Positions 41,188-50,016 of a stretch of 64,000 bases of DNA are shown piece by piece. Each line of letters starts with the position of its first letter. The first letter of the stretch is position 1. The stretch is taken from NCBI GenBank assembly GCA_964563165.1, contig CAZLWA010000056.1, forward strand, positions 65,868 through 129,867. The letters run 5' to 3'. The notes below the pieces were generated by a model. The model saw nothing but the letters and a program-made list of their open reading frames with translations, had not been told where the DNA came from and made no database searches. A program made the translations under genes and the position numbers. The stretch is from CAZLWA01 sp964563165. Its GTDB lineage: Bacteria > CLD3 > SB21.

Positions 41188-42417
41188 CTAATACAGTCCT
41201 TGATGATTTACCAACAGCGATTTGATCTCCATCAGGCTCTTAATATTGAAGCTTGACGAGACCATATCAAATAAACCGCCATATATCAGGTTGACGTCTT
41301 CAAATCCATGTTCTTTGAGCTTTTTGCAGGACAGTGCGGCTGCGCTCACGGTTCCGTAAATTATGAGAGTGGCCTTCCTGTATTTTAACAGATCTTTCAT
41401 ACGCGCGTCAAATTCTGCAGGAGGAATATGGATCGCATTTTTGATGTTCCCGATATTGCGCCATGGTGATCCGGATTTATTATTGAATTCTTCCGCCGGC
41501 CTGATATCCAAAATAACCGCTTCGGCGTTTTTGTTTATCAGATTTACCGTTTCCTTCACATTCAACAAGTTATAGAGCGGGCCGGATTCCAAAATTTCCT
41601 TTCTGACGTTCATGGTTTCTTTGTTCCTTCCTATGATAGCCGAAAGGCCTCCTAAAAGGTTGGTTGCCTTTGCATAACCGTTTTCAGCCAAATACTTTGC
41701 AATGCCGTTGCTTTCCGAGCCCCTGTTGTCATAAACTAAAATGGACTTATTCTTGTAGGATTCAATCTTTATCAAATTATTTTTTATTTCAGACGCCGGT
41801 ATGTTAACCGCTTTTTTTATTTTTCCGACATTTAATATTTCCAGAGTATCTTTCCCTTCAAACTGAGCAATGGGCCTTACATCCAGTATCAGCATGTCCT
41901 TTTCTGTGCGTAATAGCTGGACGGCCTCATCGGCAGAGAGGCTTTGATAGAGAAGCGAACTGACGATCATGTCTTTCTTATGCGGGAAATCACCCTCATC
42001 GGCTTGAGTCAGCACGGACATGCCGCCGTTCACATTGTAAATTTGCTTGAAGTTATTTTCCGACAGCAGTTTGCTGCTGCGCCGGCTGCGCTGGCTGTGC
42101 GAGCAGTAGAGGAGGATAGGAGTGTCGGAATATTTTTTCAGACTGTCGAGGGCATGAGGCAGCGAATCGATCGGAATATTGATCGCGCCTTTCAGCCGGC
42201 CGATATTGAGGTGTCCGTAACTGCTTGTGTCCGCATACTCGCCGGGGGTTCTGACGTCGATCAGAATTGCCTTTGGATTAGATTTAATGAATTGATACAG
42301 ATCCGCCGGGTAAATGGTATTGTACAAAACACTGTCAAATCTGAAGTCCGTTTGTGCGCTGGCTGAAGCGGACAACATGATGATGCCTAAAAGGAATACA
42401 TACGCTTGATTCTTCAT
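41188..42417 (-). CDS. Secreted triple-rhodanese-domain protein
   Basis: 409 residues with a signal peptide (about 1-21, LGIIMLSASASAQ). Three rhodanese domains follow (about 30-150, 155-270, 275-395), each with the ILIDVR-type start and a GGL/GGM end. Only the first keeps the active-site Cys, in LLYCSHSQRSR. In the second the position reads VYDNRGSES (Asp) and in the third IYGTVSAAA (Gly), so those are probably structural. Active rhodaneses move sulfane sulfur or reduce small oxyanions. The gene stands alone between ~100-bp inverted repeats. Confidence 0.88.
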   Translation of the reverse strand: MKNQAYVFLLGIIMLSASASAQTDFRFDSVLYNTIYPADLYQFIKSNPKAILIDVRTPGEYADTSSYGHLNIGRLKGAINIPIDSLPHALDSLKKYSDTPILLYCSHSQRSRRSSKLLSENNFKQIYNVNGGMSVLTQADEGDFPHKKDMIVSSLLYQSLSADEAVQLLRTEKDMLILDVRPIAQFEGKDTLEILNVGKIKKAVNIPASEIKNNLIKIESYKNKSILVYDNRGSESNGIAKYLAENGYAKATNLLGGLSAIIGRNKETMNVRKEILESGPLYNLLNVKETVNLINKNAEAVILDIRPAEEFNNKSGSPWRNIGNIKNAIHIPPAEFDARMKDLLKYRKATLIIYGTVSAAALSCKKLKEHGFEDVNLIYGGLFDMVSSSFNIKSLMEIKSLLVNHQGLY

Positions 42418-42543
42418 TTGACCGATTCCCAGTTAAATTATAATTGATCTTTTGATTTGTAGTGCACGATGAAGTCGCGCAGAGATGATGTGATGAATAC
42501 GGGAAAGCTTCTACAAAGTTTCGCGGGCAAGGTGAGGAAAGTA

Positions 42544-42643
42544 CGCAACCTAAAGGTTGCGGCTACCAATCGTTAGAATAGAATAGTAGGCGCCGGCTTA
42601 AGCCTGCGAAACGCAGAGCATTGTTTATTTGAAACGGGAATAG
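42544..42643. repeat. Right arm of the ~100-bp inverted repeat flanking the rhodanese gene
   Basis: Begins with the palindrome CGCAACCTAAAGGTTGCG, then GGCTACC, a variable middle, GGCTTAAGCCTGCGAAAC, and TTATTTGAAACGG..A.TAG. It mirrors 41002-41099. Confidence 0.85.
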
Positions 42644-42664
42644 CTCGTCGCGATTCAAAATAAA

Positions 42665-43309
42665 TTAATCCTTCACGCACCGGACACTGAATCCGTCTCC
42701 CTTATTGTAGCTGTGGCGGTGAACATGTGTGTAGGCGTCGTCGCTCGTACCATTCCACGTATCCAGATCCCGGTCGAACGCGTGGTGAGTAGAATCGCCC
42801 GTCGTAGCCGTCCACCAGTAACCGGTGTCTCCGCCGCTATAGAATACTCCGGTTTGCCAGTAACGGTCGCCGCCGGCTTCCCCGGAAAATCCGGTCTCGT
42901 TATTTGCATCGGCGCGCACGTTCCAAGTTGTCGTGTCTCTCAGCTTCGCGCCTTGCATAGTAGTATCGCTACCCAAGAAATCTATGAGGATTTGCCACTC
43001 GGGGTCGGTAGGCAAGTGCCAGCCGGCAGGGGCAACCGTCATAGCCGTAGCCCAATCGTATAAGCGTCCATACTTCGCTGAGTTGGCGACCGAATCATTG
43101 TTATAATACCAGAATGCACCGCTGGCCGGTGTATAATTCAGATTTCGTCCCATCCATTTTTGTGTTCCGATCGTTACGATCGGATATTCCTGGCCGTCGC
43201 GCGGATCGATGAAGGAAACGGCGTTGTCCTCCGCGGTCGTGCAATTCCATGTGAACGCCAGCGGCAGCGCAAGCAGAATGAATCGAATGAGACATGCCGA
43301 ATTTTTCAT
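42665..43309 (-). CDS. FISUMP-domain surface protein
   Basis: 214 residues with a signal sequence (about 1-23) ending at a Cys that may be lipidated. The rest is one Fibrobacter succinogenes major paralogous domain: DGQEYPIVTIGTQKWMGRNL, then YGRLYDWATAMTVAPAGWHLPTDPEWQ, and the terminal GFSVRCVKD. The family occurs as cell-surface proteins in Fibrobacterota, Bacteroidota and relatives; its ligand is unknown. A good ribosome site (AGGAGTGTC) precedes the start. Confidence 0.88.
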   Translation of the reverse strand: MKNSACLIRFILLALPLAFTWNCTTAEDNAVSFIDPRDGQEYPIVTIGTQKWMGRNLNYTPASGAFWYYNNDSVANSAKYGRLYDWATAMTVAPAGWHLPTDPEWQILIDFLGSDTTMQGAKLRDTTTWNVRADANNETGFSGEAGGDRYWQTGVFYSGGDTGYWWTATTGDSTHHAFDRDLDTWNGTSDDAYTHVHRHSYNKGDGFSVRCVKD

Positions 43310-43496
43310 GTGACACTCCTTATTAAATGTTTTAGATCAAACCTATTTTCAAATTTTTTTTATTTTCTTCATTCGCTCGTATTCATATATAATCAGCATG
43401 ATGAATGGGCAGTTCTACCTTATAAGGTATAAATAAACGATGCTCTGTCAATGTTTTTTTAATATAATCAGGGCTTGCAGGCAGCCTAGCGATCGG

Positions 43497-43847
43497 TCAT
43501 ACTCCAAAGTGCCAACAAACGCCCGCAAGATCGATCAAATGCACCTCTCTGCCGTAAGGAAATACGGTCGGCTCTTGCAATCTTATTTTAAATTTGTTTG
43601 CTAATTCTTTGTCACTTATTTCCCGCCAAAATTCATCCAGGTCATCTACCGTAATTCGAATCATCAGATTCTCTGCAAAATGTTTGTCGTCCTGATTTTG
43701 GAGAATGAACTTGCACGCATCTCTTTGAAGTCCTGTATATCCGCCCTGCTCCCAAATGATCCTGAACCCAAGTTCTAAAAACAATTGTTTCGATCCTTCA
43801 AAGTCGCTGCCGGATGGAATGAACGGCTCTATTGATATAAGTTTCAT
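43497..43847 (-). CDS. VOC/glyoxalase-like protein
   Basis: 116 residues, a single half-barrel unit of the vicinal-oxygen-chelate superfamily: ISIEPFIPSGSDFEGSKQLFLELGF, IRITVDDLDEFW, and the terminal EVHLIDLAGVCWHFGV. Members bind metals or small molecules as dimers. No function can be assigned. AGGAGA precedes ATG 43847. Confidence 0.75.
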   Translation of the reverse strand: MKLISIEPFIPSGSDFEGSKQLFLELGFRIIWEQGGYTGLQRDACKFILQNQDDKHFAENLMIRITVDDLDEFWREISDKELANKFKIRLQEPTVFPYGREVHLIDLAGVCWHFGV

Positions 43848-43904
43848 ATGTCTCCTGGATCAATATTTTTGCAAAAGAAAATGTTTTTCTCAACCTCACC
43901 TCGA

Positions 43905-43929
43905 TCCCTCCCCTTTGAAAGGAGAGGGA
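43905..43929. repeat. Isolated C/G-run palindrome
   Basis: TCCCTCCCCTTT-G-AAAGGAGAGGGA, 12-bp arms with one mismatch. Its CCTTT/AAAGG core recalls the repeats around the DUF559 gene. No nuclease gene is next to this one. Confidence 0.6.
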
Positions 43930-43958
43930 AGAATTAGTTTCGCTTGTCAGTTAATAGA

Positions 43959-45029
43959 TCAATTGGCTAAATGCCATAATTGGACGGTCTTGTCCGCACT
44001 CGCGCTGGCGATCCATGCGCCATCGGGGCTATAGGCAACGTCATTCACATCGTCCGCATGCTGCGCAAATGTCTGAAGCAGCCTGCCGGTTTCAAGATTC
44101 CAAAGCCGTACAGTGATCCCATTGTCCAGAACTGAATTGCCAAACAAGTTTTGTAAGATCTCTCCCGGAGCTGTATGATCTCTGCTGCCGCCAAGCAGCG
44201 TTTTATTGTCGGGGCTGATGGCGATACCGTAGACGCATTCAGCTCCGCCCGTGAAAGTGCGTATCAAACTTCCGTCATTCACATTCCATAATCTAATTGT
44301 CTTGTCATCGCTGCCGCTCGCTAAGGTTTGTCCGTCAGAAGTGAAACACACGGACAGCACCGCCTCTGAATGTCCCTCGATCGTTCTGATTAGTTTGCCG
44401 TCGCCTACATTCCAGATCTTGATCGTGTTATCAAAACTGCCGCTCGCCAGTTTGCTGCCGTCTGGGCTGAATTTAACGGACCAGACGTTAAGGCGATGAT
44501 CGGTGAGCGTTTGTATGAGTCCACCCCGTTTGATATCCCATAATCTGATCGCAGCATCTTCGCCGCTGCTTGCGATGGTTTTTTCATCCGGGCTGAGGGT
44601 TACGGACCAGACCGCGCCTGAATGGCCGCGAAAGACTTTGAAGAGCGTACCGTCGGACATAGCCCACAGCCGGATCTGTCCGTCGTAACCTGCGGTTGCC
44701 AAAAGCTCGCCGTTCGGACTGAATGCAAGTGTTGTAATTCCCGCAGGATGTTTCAGGTTGTAAAAGATCTCGCCGGTATTTTTCTTCCAGATCCTGACCG
44801 TACTATCGATGCTGCCGCTGGCAAACAGGGTCCCGTCAGGACTGAACGTAACTTCCCAAACGTCTCCGGTATGTGCGGAAAATATTTTGTCCAATTTGAA
44901 AATACCGCTATCGACCTGCTCGGGCTGATCCGACAATTGATAATAGGCGACGGAGACAAGAAATAGGAGCGCTGTGAAGATTGCAATACTCCGTTTTTTA
45001 TTCCCGTTATTCTTAATTTCTGTCGGCAT
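43959..45029 (-). CDS. Membrane-anchored WD40 repeat protein
   Basis: 356 residues with a membrane anchor at about 15-32 (IAIFTALLFLVSVAYYQL). Seven WD40 repeats follow, enough for one propeller. Typical units are HTGDVWEVTFSPDGTLFASG and HRLNVWSVKFSPDGSKLASG. The sixth repeat carries an insert of ~20 residues. WD40 propellers bind other proteins; the partner is unknown. The start codon lies 1 nt after the stop of a truncated methyltransferase frame, so this gene seems to have landed in or replaced the end of that gene. Confidence 0.87.
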   Translation of the reverse strand: MPTEIKNNGNKKRSIAIFTALLFLVSVAYYQLSDQPEQVDSGIFKLDKIFSAHTGDVWEVTFSPDGTLFASGSIDSTVRIWKKNTGEIFYNLKHPAGITTLAFSPNGELLATAGYDGQIRLWAMSDGTLFKVFRGHSGAVWSVTLSPDEKTIASSGEDAAIRLWDIKRGGLIQTLTDHRLNVWSVKFSPDGSKLASGSFDNTIKIWNVGDGKLIRTIEGHSEAVLSVCFTSDGQTLASGSDDKTIRLWNVNDGSLIRTFTGGAECVYGIAISPDNKTLLGGSRDHTAPGEILQNLFGNSVLDNGITVRLWNLETGRLLQTFAQHADDVNDVAYSPDGAWIASASADKTVQLWHLAN

Positions 45030-45030
45030 A

Positions 45031-45303
45031 CTAAAAGCAAGTAATGGCAGGGGACAATCGCCGTGCGGTTTCGATCATCTTTTCGGACATGTCTATGCCG
45101 TAAACTTTCACGCCGCGGGATGCCAAATATACGGCAACTTCGCCGGGTCCGCAGCCGACCCCGCACACCTTGCCGGATTTGTTTATGCGCTCGGAAAAAA
45201 GATCCAGAATTTTACGGTCAAGCGGCTTGTATTCAAGTTCGCGGAAAAATCTGTTCGCATGCTCTCGGGCTGCGGCGTCATACGCAATTTTGACGGTGTT
45301 CAT
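45031..45303 (-). pseudogene. Truncated SAM-dependent methyltransferase
   Basis: The frame from ATG 45303 (MNTVKIAYD) encodes only ~90 residues: the helical lead, motif I (GVGCGPGEVAVYLASRG) and the acidic ribose-binding end (VYGIDMSEKMIETARRLSP), then stops. Methyltransferases of this class need ~200-250 residues, so the catalytic remainder is missing. The stop is followed directly by the WD40 start. It is probably a remnant. The frame is open to 45372 upstream, but that part does not look like the family. Confidence 0.75.
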
Positions 45304-45427
45304 TCGGGCGGTTGATTTCGATTTACAAAATAGAACTACATTGAATCTAATTGAGCAAAGGAATGGTTTCACCCGAATTTATTTTTCGTGCGACAGAAAT
45401 GTCGTTCGCAACCGTAAATGCAGAGGA

Positions 45428-45895
45428 CTAGAAGCAGTAGCCCAGGCTCATTCCTGCCCATGGTAAGAATCCGCCCGAGCCAACGAACGGCGTGATGCCC
45501 ACGCGGAACAGAATTCCGCTGTTCTCCGGCTGATAACGGTAACCCACGAACCCGGTAGCGGCGATACCTTTGAATTTAAGATCAAAAAAACCGTAATCTA
45601 TTTCTTTTGTGATATACGCGCACCCGCCTCCCAGCTCGAAGTAGTGGCCGTCATTCCCTGTAATATAATTGACCATCAGCGGTATGACCACTGCTTTATC
45701 CCGCCGGTCTCCTAGAACTAAACCGTAACCAACTCGTACTGCGACTCTTTTGATAAATAGCCTTTCATAATTCAAAGAATACTCAAATCCATTTCCGCCG
45801 ACTTCCAGGAAAATATTATTAGGCCGGATTTGGGCAAGAATGACACTGCAGTTGATCAGAACCAATATTCCGGCAAGAAGTGAGATCTTTTTCAT
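45428..45895 (-). CDS. Small outer-membrane beta-barrel protein
   Basis: 155 residues with a signal peptide (about 1-21, ILVLINCSVILAQ). The mature protein is made of amphipathic strands (YSLNYERLFIKRVAVRVGYGL, GIAATGFVGYRYQ) and ends GMSLGYCF, with the terminal Phe typical of barrels. Its size fits an eight-stranded barrel. Function unknown. Confidence 0.7.
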   Translation of the reverse strand: MKKISLLAGILVLINCSVILAQIRPNNIFLEVGGNGFEYSLNYERLFIKRVAVRVGYGLVLGDRRDKAVVIPLMVNYITGNDGHYFELGGGCAYITKEIDYGFFDLKFKGIAATGFVGYRYQPENSGILFRVGITPFVGSGGFLPWAGMSLGYCF

Positions 45896-45961
45896 TGCAT
45901 CTCCATTATGCTCACGCCGATCGACTCCCGGTCTGCCGGCAGGCTTTTATGAACAGCTTAT

Positions 45962-46132
45962 TTATTCTTGGCTGTATGAGCGGATCCCGGCGGGAATGCC
46001 GGTTTCGTCTCCGAGGATACAAGCAATTTCGTGTTCAAGTGAAAAGCGTAAAACATGGCGGCGGCGGCGCACACAGCGGAGCGGTCCCTTACCCAAAAAA
46101 AGTTTCCAGCTTTCGGTCTCGAGAAGTTCCAT
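45962..46132 (-). CDS. Possible 56-residue small protein
   Basis: The frame from ATG 46132 encodes a basic N-terminal half (KGPLRCVRRRRHVLRF) and an acidic-neutral C-terminal half (SLEHEIACILGDETGIPAGI). It starts 20 nt after the stop of the zinc-ribbon gene on the same strand, which would suit a small operon. No ribosome site is clear and no family is recognised. The stretch contains a mini-hairpin TCCC/GGC/GGGA like those in the tRNA copies. It may be non-coding. Confidence 0.3.
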   Translation of the reverse strand: MELLETESWKLFLGKGPLRCVRRRRHVLRFSLEHEIACILGDETGIPAGIRSYSQE

Positions 46133-46152
46133 AGGTGTGGGATCCCGGATTC

Positions 46153-46347
46153 TTACCCCTCAATTTCAACCGTTTGACGGTGATGGCATTTGGGACATTT
46201 GAACGTGGACACGGATTTGGAATAGGAAGGGACGACCGTGCTTGTCGTGCTGACATTCTCGAATCCGCATTTGGCGCATTTACGATTATAGAAAATATTT
46301 TGGCCTTTGACTTTTACAATAACGGCGCCTTGAAGTACGGTCAACAT
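46153..46347 (-). CDS. Small zinc-ribbon protein
   Basis: 64 residues with two CxxC knuckles (NRKCAKCGFEN and FKCPKCHHRQ) separated by ~24 residues, a classic four-Cys zinc ribbon. GAGAG precedes ATG 46347. Such small ribbons bind nucleic acids or proteins; no specific family is recognised. Confidence 0.7.
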   Translation of the reverse strand: MLTVLQGAVIVKVKGQNIFYNRKCAKCGFENVSTTSTVVPSYSKSVSTFKCPKCHHRQTVEIEG

Positions 46348-46509
46348 GAGGGACTCTCTTTCTTTGTGTGTTGCCAGTATAGTTAAAATATTGATTAAAA
46401 GATAGAGATACTTTTGATCCGCTCGCAGGACGGGTATTCACGCGATGGGAAGCATTCCCGGGTCCAATTTTATCTGGAATATTAGAAAGAAAATGGCGAC
46501 TTTGATAGA

Positions 46510-47394
46510 GTGGCTATGACATCAAAAAAAATAAACCCGGCCGCCGGGTATCGGCGTTCGGCGGATATAGCGCATTCCGATACATTGACCGGGCTGGTGA
46601 AAGAAGACCGGGCGTGGGCCGCAAAAAGAAAAAAGCGCGACGAACTGGCCGAAGGCATACGTCAGTTGGAGCAGATCGTTTTTAAATCGGAGAACGACTT
46701 AAGAACGGAATTGAGTGTGCTTAATTACCAATGGAATGAAAAACGCGTGAAGGCGTCGAATCTAAGTGACTATGAGAAAGAATTTGAATATATTTCCCGC
46801 CAATATCACAAATTAAAAAAACTGCACGAACAGATCAATGAAATTACCGAGAGCGGTCTTTCAGAAAAAGTTCAGCTCGAGCACTGGTATCGTCAAGTGG
46901 AATCGCTCGAAACGGAGAAGGCAGGAGAAAATCAAAACGAAATCGACCGGTGCCCCGTGTGTGAACTTCCGCTCGATGAAGAACGTCAAACAATAGTTCG
47001 TGCGCATCGGGAAAAATCGGACACCGCAAAGAAAAAGGAAATGGAGGAATTAAAACAGCGCATGGCGGCCCATGAGAATAAAATTCAGGAACTGCGCGCT
47101 GCTTATGTTCAGGCCGAAAAGGAAGTCAAAGAAATGGGAGATGTACAGAAGATGGCAGCGAACGTTGAACACCGGCTTTCGGAAGCAAAATCGGCGGAGC
47201 ATGAAAGCCTGGTGCTTAAAGACGACATGGAGAAAATAAAACAGAAATTGGCGCATCGAACCTTTGCAAAACGGGAATTACAGGCGATAGAAGACTTGGA
47301 AAAGCGGGTAAAGGAAAACGGATACGATGAGATTCGTCACGAGGAAGTGAAGTCGCGGATTTGGGATTTAGTTGAAAAGGAAGCACGGAATTAA
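46510..47394 (+). CDS. Coiled-coil protein with a central CPVC zinc-hook motif
   Basis: 294 residues from GTG 46510; ATG 46516 two codons later is an equally good start. Long charged helices (about 25-140 and 165-290) flank a short linker with C148-P-V-C151 (DRCPVCELPLDEE). That layout, coil-CPVC-coil, is the zinc hook by which Rad50-type proteins dimerise, but the two ATPase lobes of Rad50 are absent and the protein is far too short. It might be an independent dimerisation or tethering module. A DksA-like or zinc-ribbon role is less likely because only one CxxC is present. It precedes the lol genes by 66 nt. Confidence 0.7.
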   Translation: MAMTSKKINPAAGYRRSADIAHSDTLTGLVKEDRAWAAKRKKRDELAEGIRQLEQIVFKSENDLRTELSVLNYQWNEKRVKASNLSDYEKEFEYISRQYHKLKKLHEQINEITESGLSEKVQLEHWYRQVESLETEKAGENQNEIDRCPVCELPLDEERQTIVRAHREKSDTAKKKEMEELKQRMAAHENKIQELRAAYVQAEKEVKEMGDVQKMAANVEHRLSEAKSAEHESLVLKDDMEKIKQKLAHRTFAKRELQAIEDLEKRVKENGYDEIRHEEVKSRIWDLVEKEARN

Positions 47395-47460
47395 GCATCG
47401 GCGCTCGATGCGCTGACGCTTGACGCAAGTAATAATCAATAAATCACATACTCTTTTTAA

Positions 47461-48726
47461 ATGTCCTACACGTACTTCATCGCAAAAAAATACCTCTGGG
47501 CCAAGCGCAAAACGGGATTCATTTCCATCATTGCTTACATTTCCATCGCCGGCGTGGCTGTGGGGACCGCCGCGTTGATCATTACGCTGTCCATCATCAC
47601 CGGGTTCGAGCGTGAAATGCGATCGAAATTTATCAGCTTCGATTCGCATATTCGCATCAAAACGTTCGAAGGCACTCCGTTGATGGACAATCCCGGGGAA
47701 ATTGAGAAACGCATTCGGGCGATGCCGCACGTCGCCGGCATTTCACCCTACATCGAGAAAGAAGCGATGATCCGGTCTTCGCGGGCAACGGACGGCGTGA
47801 TCGTCAAAGGCATTGACCAGAATGTGGCGGACGAGGTTTTGAATATTCGAAAAGATGTCGTGAGCTCTGTGACCGCGTTAAAAATTGATCTGCTCAGGCC
47901 GAAAGCAAATCCGGATTCTGCGAAAGCCGTTTCCTCTCTGCCCGGAGCGCTGATCGGAAGGAAACTTGCCGACAAACTGTATCTGAGTACCGGCGGTAAG
48001 ATCACCCTGTTCAGTTTGCAAAAAAATTTGGCGTTCATTCAACAGCCCAAAGTCCGGCAATTCCGTGTGACCGGGATTTACCGGAGCGGATTGGCGGAAT
48101 ACGACAACGTGTTTGTCTACGTGGATATCCATGAAGCGCAAAAATTATTTGATTACGGAGAATCCGTCACGGGTTTTGAAATTAGAGCGGACGACTTGCT
48201 GAAGGTCGACGAAGTTGCACACGCGATGAGCAAGGATTTCGGCTATCCGTATTATGTTAAAACGTGGTATGACATTCACCGTAATTTATTCGGCTGGCTG
48301 GAGACGAATAATTTTATTATGATGGTGATATTCAGCCTGATCATCCTGGTCGCGGCATTCAACATCATCGGCACCCTCTTCATGATCGTCATCGAAAAGA
48401 CAAAAGACATCGGGATCCTGAAATCCATGGGCGCGAGCGAAAAGGGGATCCGGAATATTTTTATGTGCGAAGGGCTTCTGATCGGGGTGTTCGGCGCTTC
48501 GGGCGGGATCGCCGTTGCAAGGGGTTTGTGCGAGATCCAGCTGAAATTCAAAATCATTTCACTGAATTCAGACGTTTATTTTATGGATTCGGTGCCGATT
48601 GAAATGCGCTGGGTGTATTTTTTGACCATTGGCTTGTTTGCGGCCGCGTTATGCGTATTGGCGACATTGTTTCCTTCATTCAAAGCTGCAAAACTGAATG
48701 CCGTGGATGCGATACGGTACGAGTAG
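47461..48726 (+). CDS. lolC: LolC/LolE-family lipoprotein-releasing permease
   Basis: 421 residues with one N-terminal helix (about 22-45), a periplasmic MacB-like domain, and three C-terminal helices (FtsX domain). Signatures are AKRKTGFISIIAYISIAGVAVG and IEKTKDIGILKSMGASEKGI. With LolD it releases lipoproteins from the inner membrane to the carrier LolA. A second paralogue follows, so the pair forms the LolCE-type heterodimer. Which is C and which is E cannot be decided from sequence alone. Confidence 0.9.
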   Translation: MSYTYFIAKKYLWAKRKTGFISIIAYISIAGVAVGTAALIITLSIITGFEREMRSKFISFDSHIRIKTFEGTPLMDNPGEIEKRIRAMPHVAGISPYIEKEAMIRSSRATDGVIVKGIDQNVADEVLNIRKDVVSSVTALKIDLLRPKANPDSAKAVSSLPGALIGRKLADKLYLSTGGKITLFSLQKNLAFIQQPKVRQFRVTGIYRSGLAEYDNVFVYVDIHEAQKLFDYGESVTGFEIRADDLLKVDEVAHAMSKDFGYPYYVKTWYDIHRNLFGWLETNNFIMMVIFSLIILVAAFNIIGTLFMIVIEKTKDIGILKSMGASEKGIRNIFMCEGLLIGVFGASGGIAVARGLCEIQLKFKIISLNSDVYFMDSVPIEMRWVYFLTIGLFAAALCVLATLFPSFKAAKLNAVDAIRYE

Positions 48727-48769
48727 ACAGGAGATGCGCCAAAGCGCCGCTCGTTAATATAAAAAGATC

Positions 48770-49990
48770 ATGAAAATTGAACGCTATATAGCCTTACGGT
48801 ATTTGAAGCCGCGGCGTGATAATCTATTTGTCTCGTTGATCGGGCTTATTTCAGTGGCCGGCGTAACCGTCGGCGTCACGTCGATCATTCTCGTCTTGTC
48901 CATTCTCAACGGTTTCGAGCACGAAGTGAAATCCCGTTTTGTCGGGTTCGACGCGCATCTAAAAATCAAAAAACCGCACGATGAAGGCATTACCGACTGG
49001 GAGAAATTGTATGAGAAGATCTCGCAGTTTAATTCCGTGGTCGGAGTGTCCCCGTACATTCTGGAGAAAGCCATGATTACGAGCTCGTACGGCAGCCATG
49101 TCGCCTACATTAAGGGCACGAGGCAAAACACCATTGGCCGGGTCACCGCGCTTGAGAAAGTCATGGTCAGCGGACAAATAGATTTTTCAAAACAAAAAAA
49201 TGCTTTCAACGGCATGGTTGTGGGGTTTAATCTGGCGATCCAACTCAACGTGAACACCGAAGACACGCTTACGGTTATCAGCCCCGCCGGCGTAACCGGT
49301 CCGTTCAGTTCGCCGATAGCCAGGCGGTTCATCTCCACCGGCGTTTTTAAAACGGACATGTTTGAATACGACAACGCGTATGTGTTCGTGGCGCTGGAAG
49401 ATGCGCAGTATCTATTTGAAATGGAAAGCCAAGTTAGCGGCTTGGACGTGAAGCTGGACGCTATCGAAAAGTCGTTTGACGTTCAAAAGGAAATGTCTGC
49501 GGCGCTCGGAGACACCTATGTCGTTGAAACGTGGTACGATCAGCACGGGGATCTGTACAGTGCGATGAAAATTGAAAAATGGGGCTCGCTGGTCCTCCTG
49601 AGTTTAATTATCGTGGTAGCCGGCTTTAATATCGTCAGCACATTGATCATGGTCGTACTTCAGAAGACGCCGGAAATCGGTATCTTGAAATCATTGGGCG
49701 CAAGTTCGAAAATGATTTCAAGGATTTTCATGCAACAGGGGATCCTTATCGGCGGCGTCGGCATCGTGACGGGATGCGTGCTGGGATATTTCATATGCTT
49801 CATGCAGATCCAGTACCATTTCGTAAAATTGCCCGGCGATATATTTTTCCTGGACGCCATTCCGGTTGAACTCCAATGGACGGACTTCTTTGCCATTGTG
49901 CTGGTCTCCTTTTTTCTTTGCCTTTTTTCGACGGTCTATCCGGCTCGTAAAGCCTCAAATTTGTTGCCCGTCGATGCGCTGCGTTCGTGA
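48770..49990 (+). CDS. lolE: LolC/LolE-family lipoprotein-releasing permease (second)
   Basis: 406 residues with the same architecture as the preceding gene: RRDNLFVSLIGLISVAGVTVG at the first helix, a periplasmic domain, and LQKTPEIGILKSLGASSKMI before the last helices. It lies 43 nt after its paralogue and is presumably cotranscribed. An unknown secreted protein gene separates it from lolD. Confidence 0.9.
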   Translation: MKIERYIALRYLKPRRDNLFVSLIGLISVAGVTVGVTSIILVLSILNGFEHEVKSRFVGFDAHLKIKKPHDEGITDWEKLYEKISQFNSVVGVSPYILEKAMITSSYGSHVAYIKGTRQNTIGRVTALEKVMVSGQIDFSKQKNAFNGMVVGFNLAIQLNVNTEDTLTVISPAGVTGPFSSPIARRFISTGVFKTDMFEYDNAYVFVALEDAQYLFEMESQVSGLDVKLDAIEKSFDVQKEMSAALGDTYVVETWYDQHGDLYSAMKIEKWGSLVLLSLIIVVAGFNIVSTLIMVVLQKTPEIGILKSLGASSKMISRIFMQQGILIGGVGIVTGCVLGYFICFMQIQYHFVKLPGDIFFLDAIPVELQWTDFFAIVLVSFFLCLFSTVYPARKASNLLPVDALRS

Positions 49991-50016
49991 TGAATCACCT
50001 TAATAGAGGAAGATGA

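Noticed and set aside
41002..42643. Complete insertion sequence around the rhodanese gene
   Set aside because: There are inverted arms but no transposase, and the arms contain REP-like palindromes, so I call repeats only.
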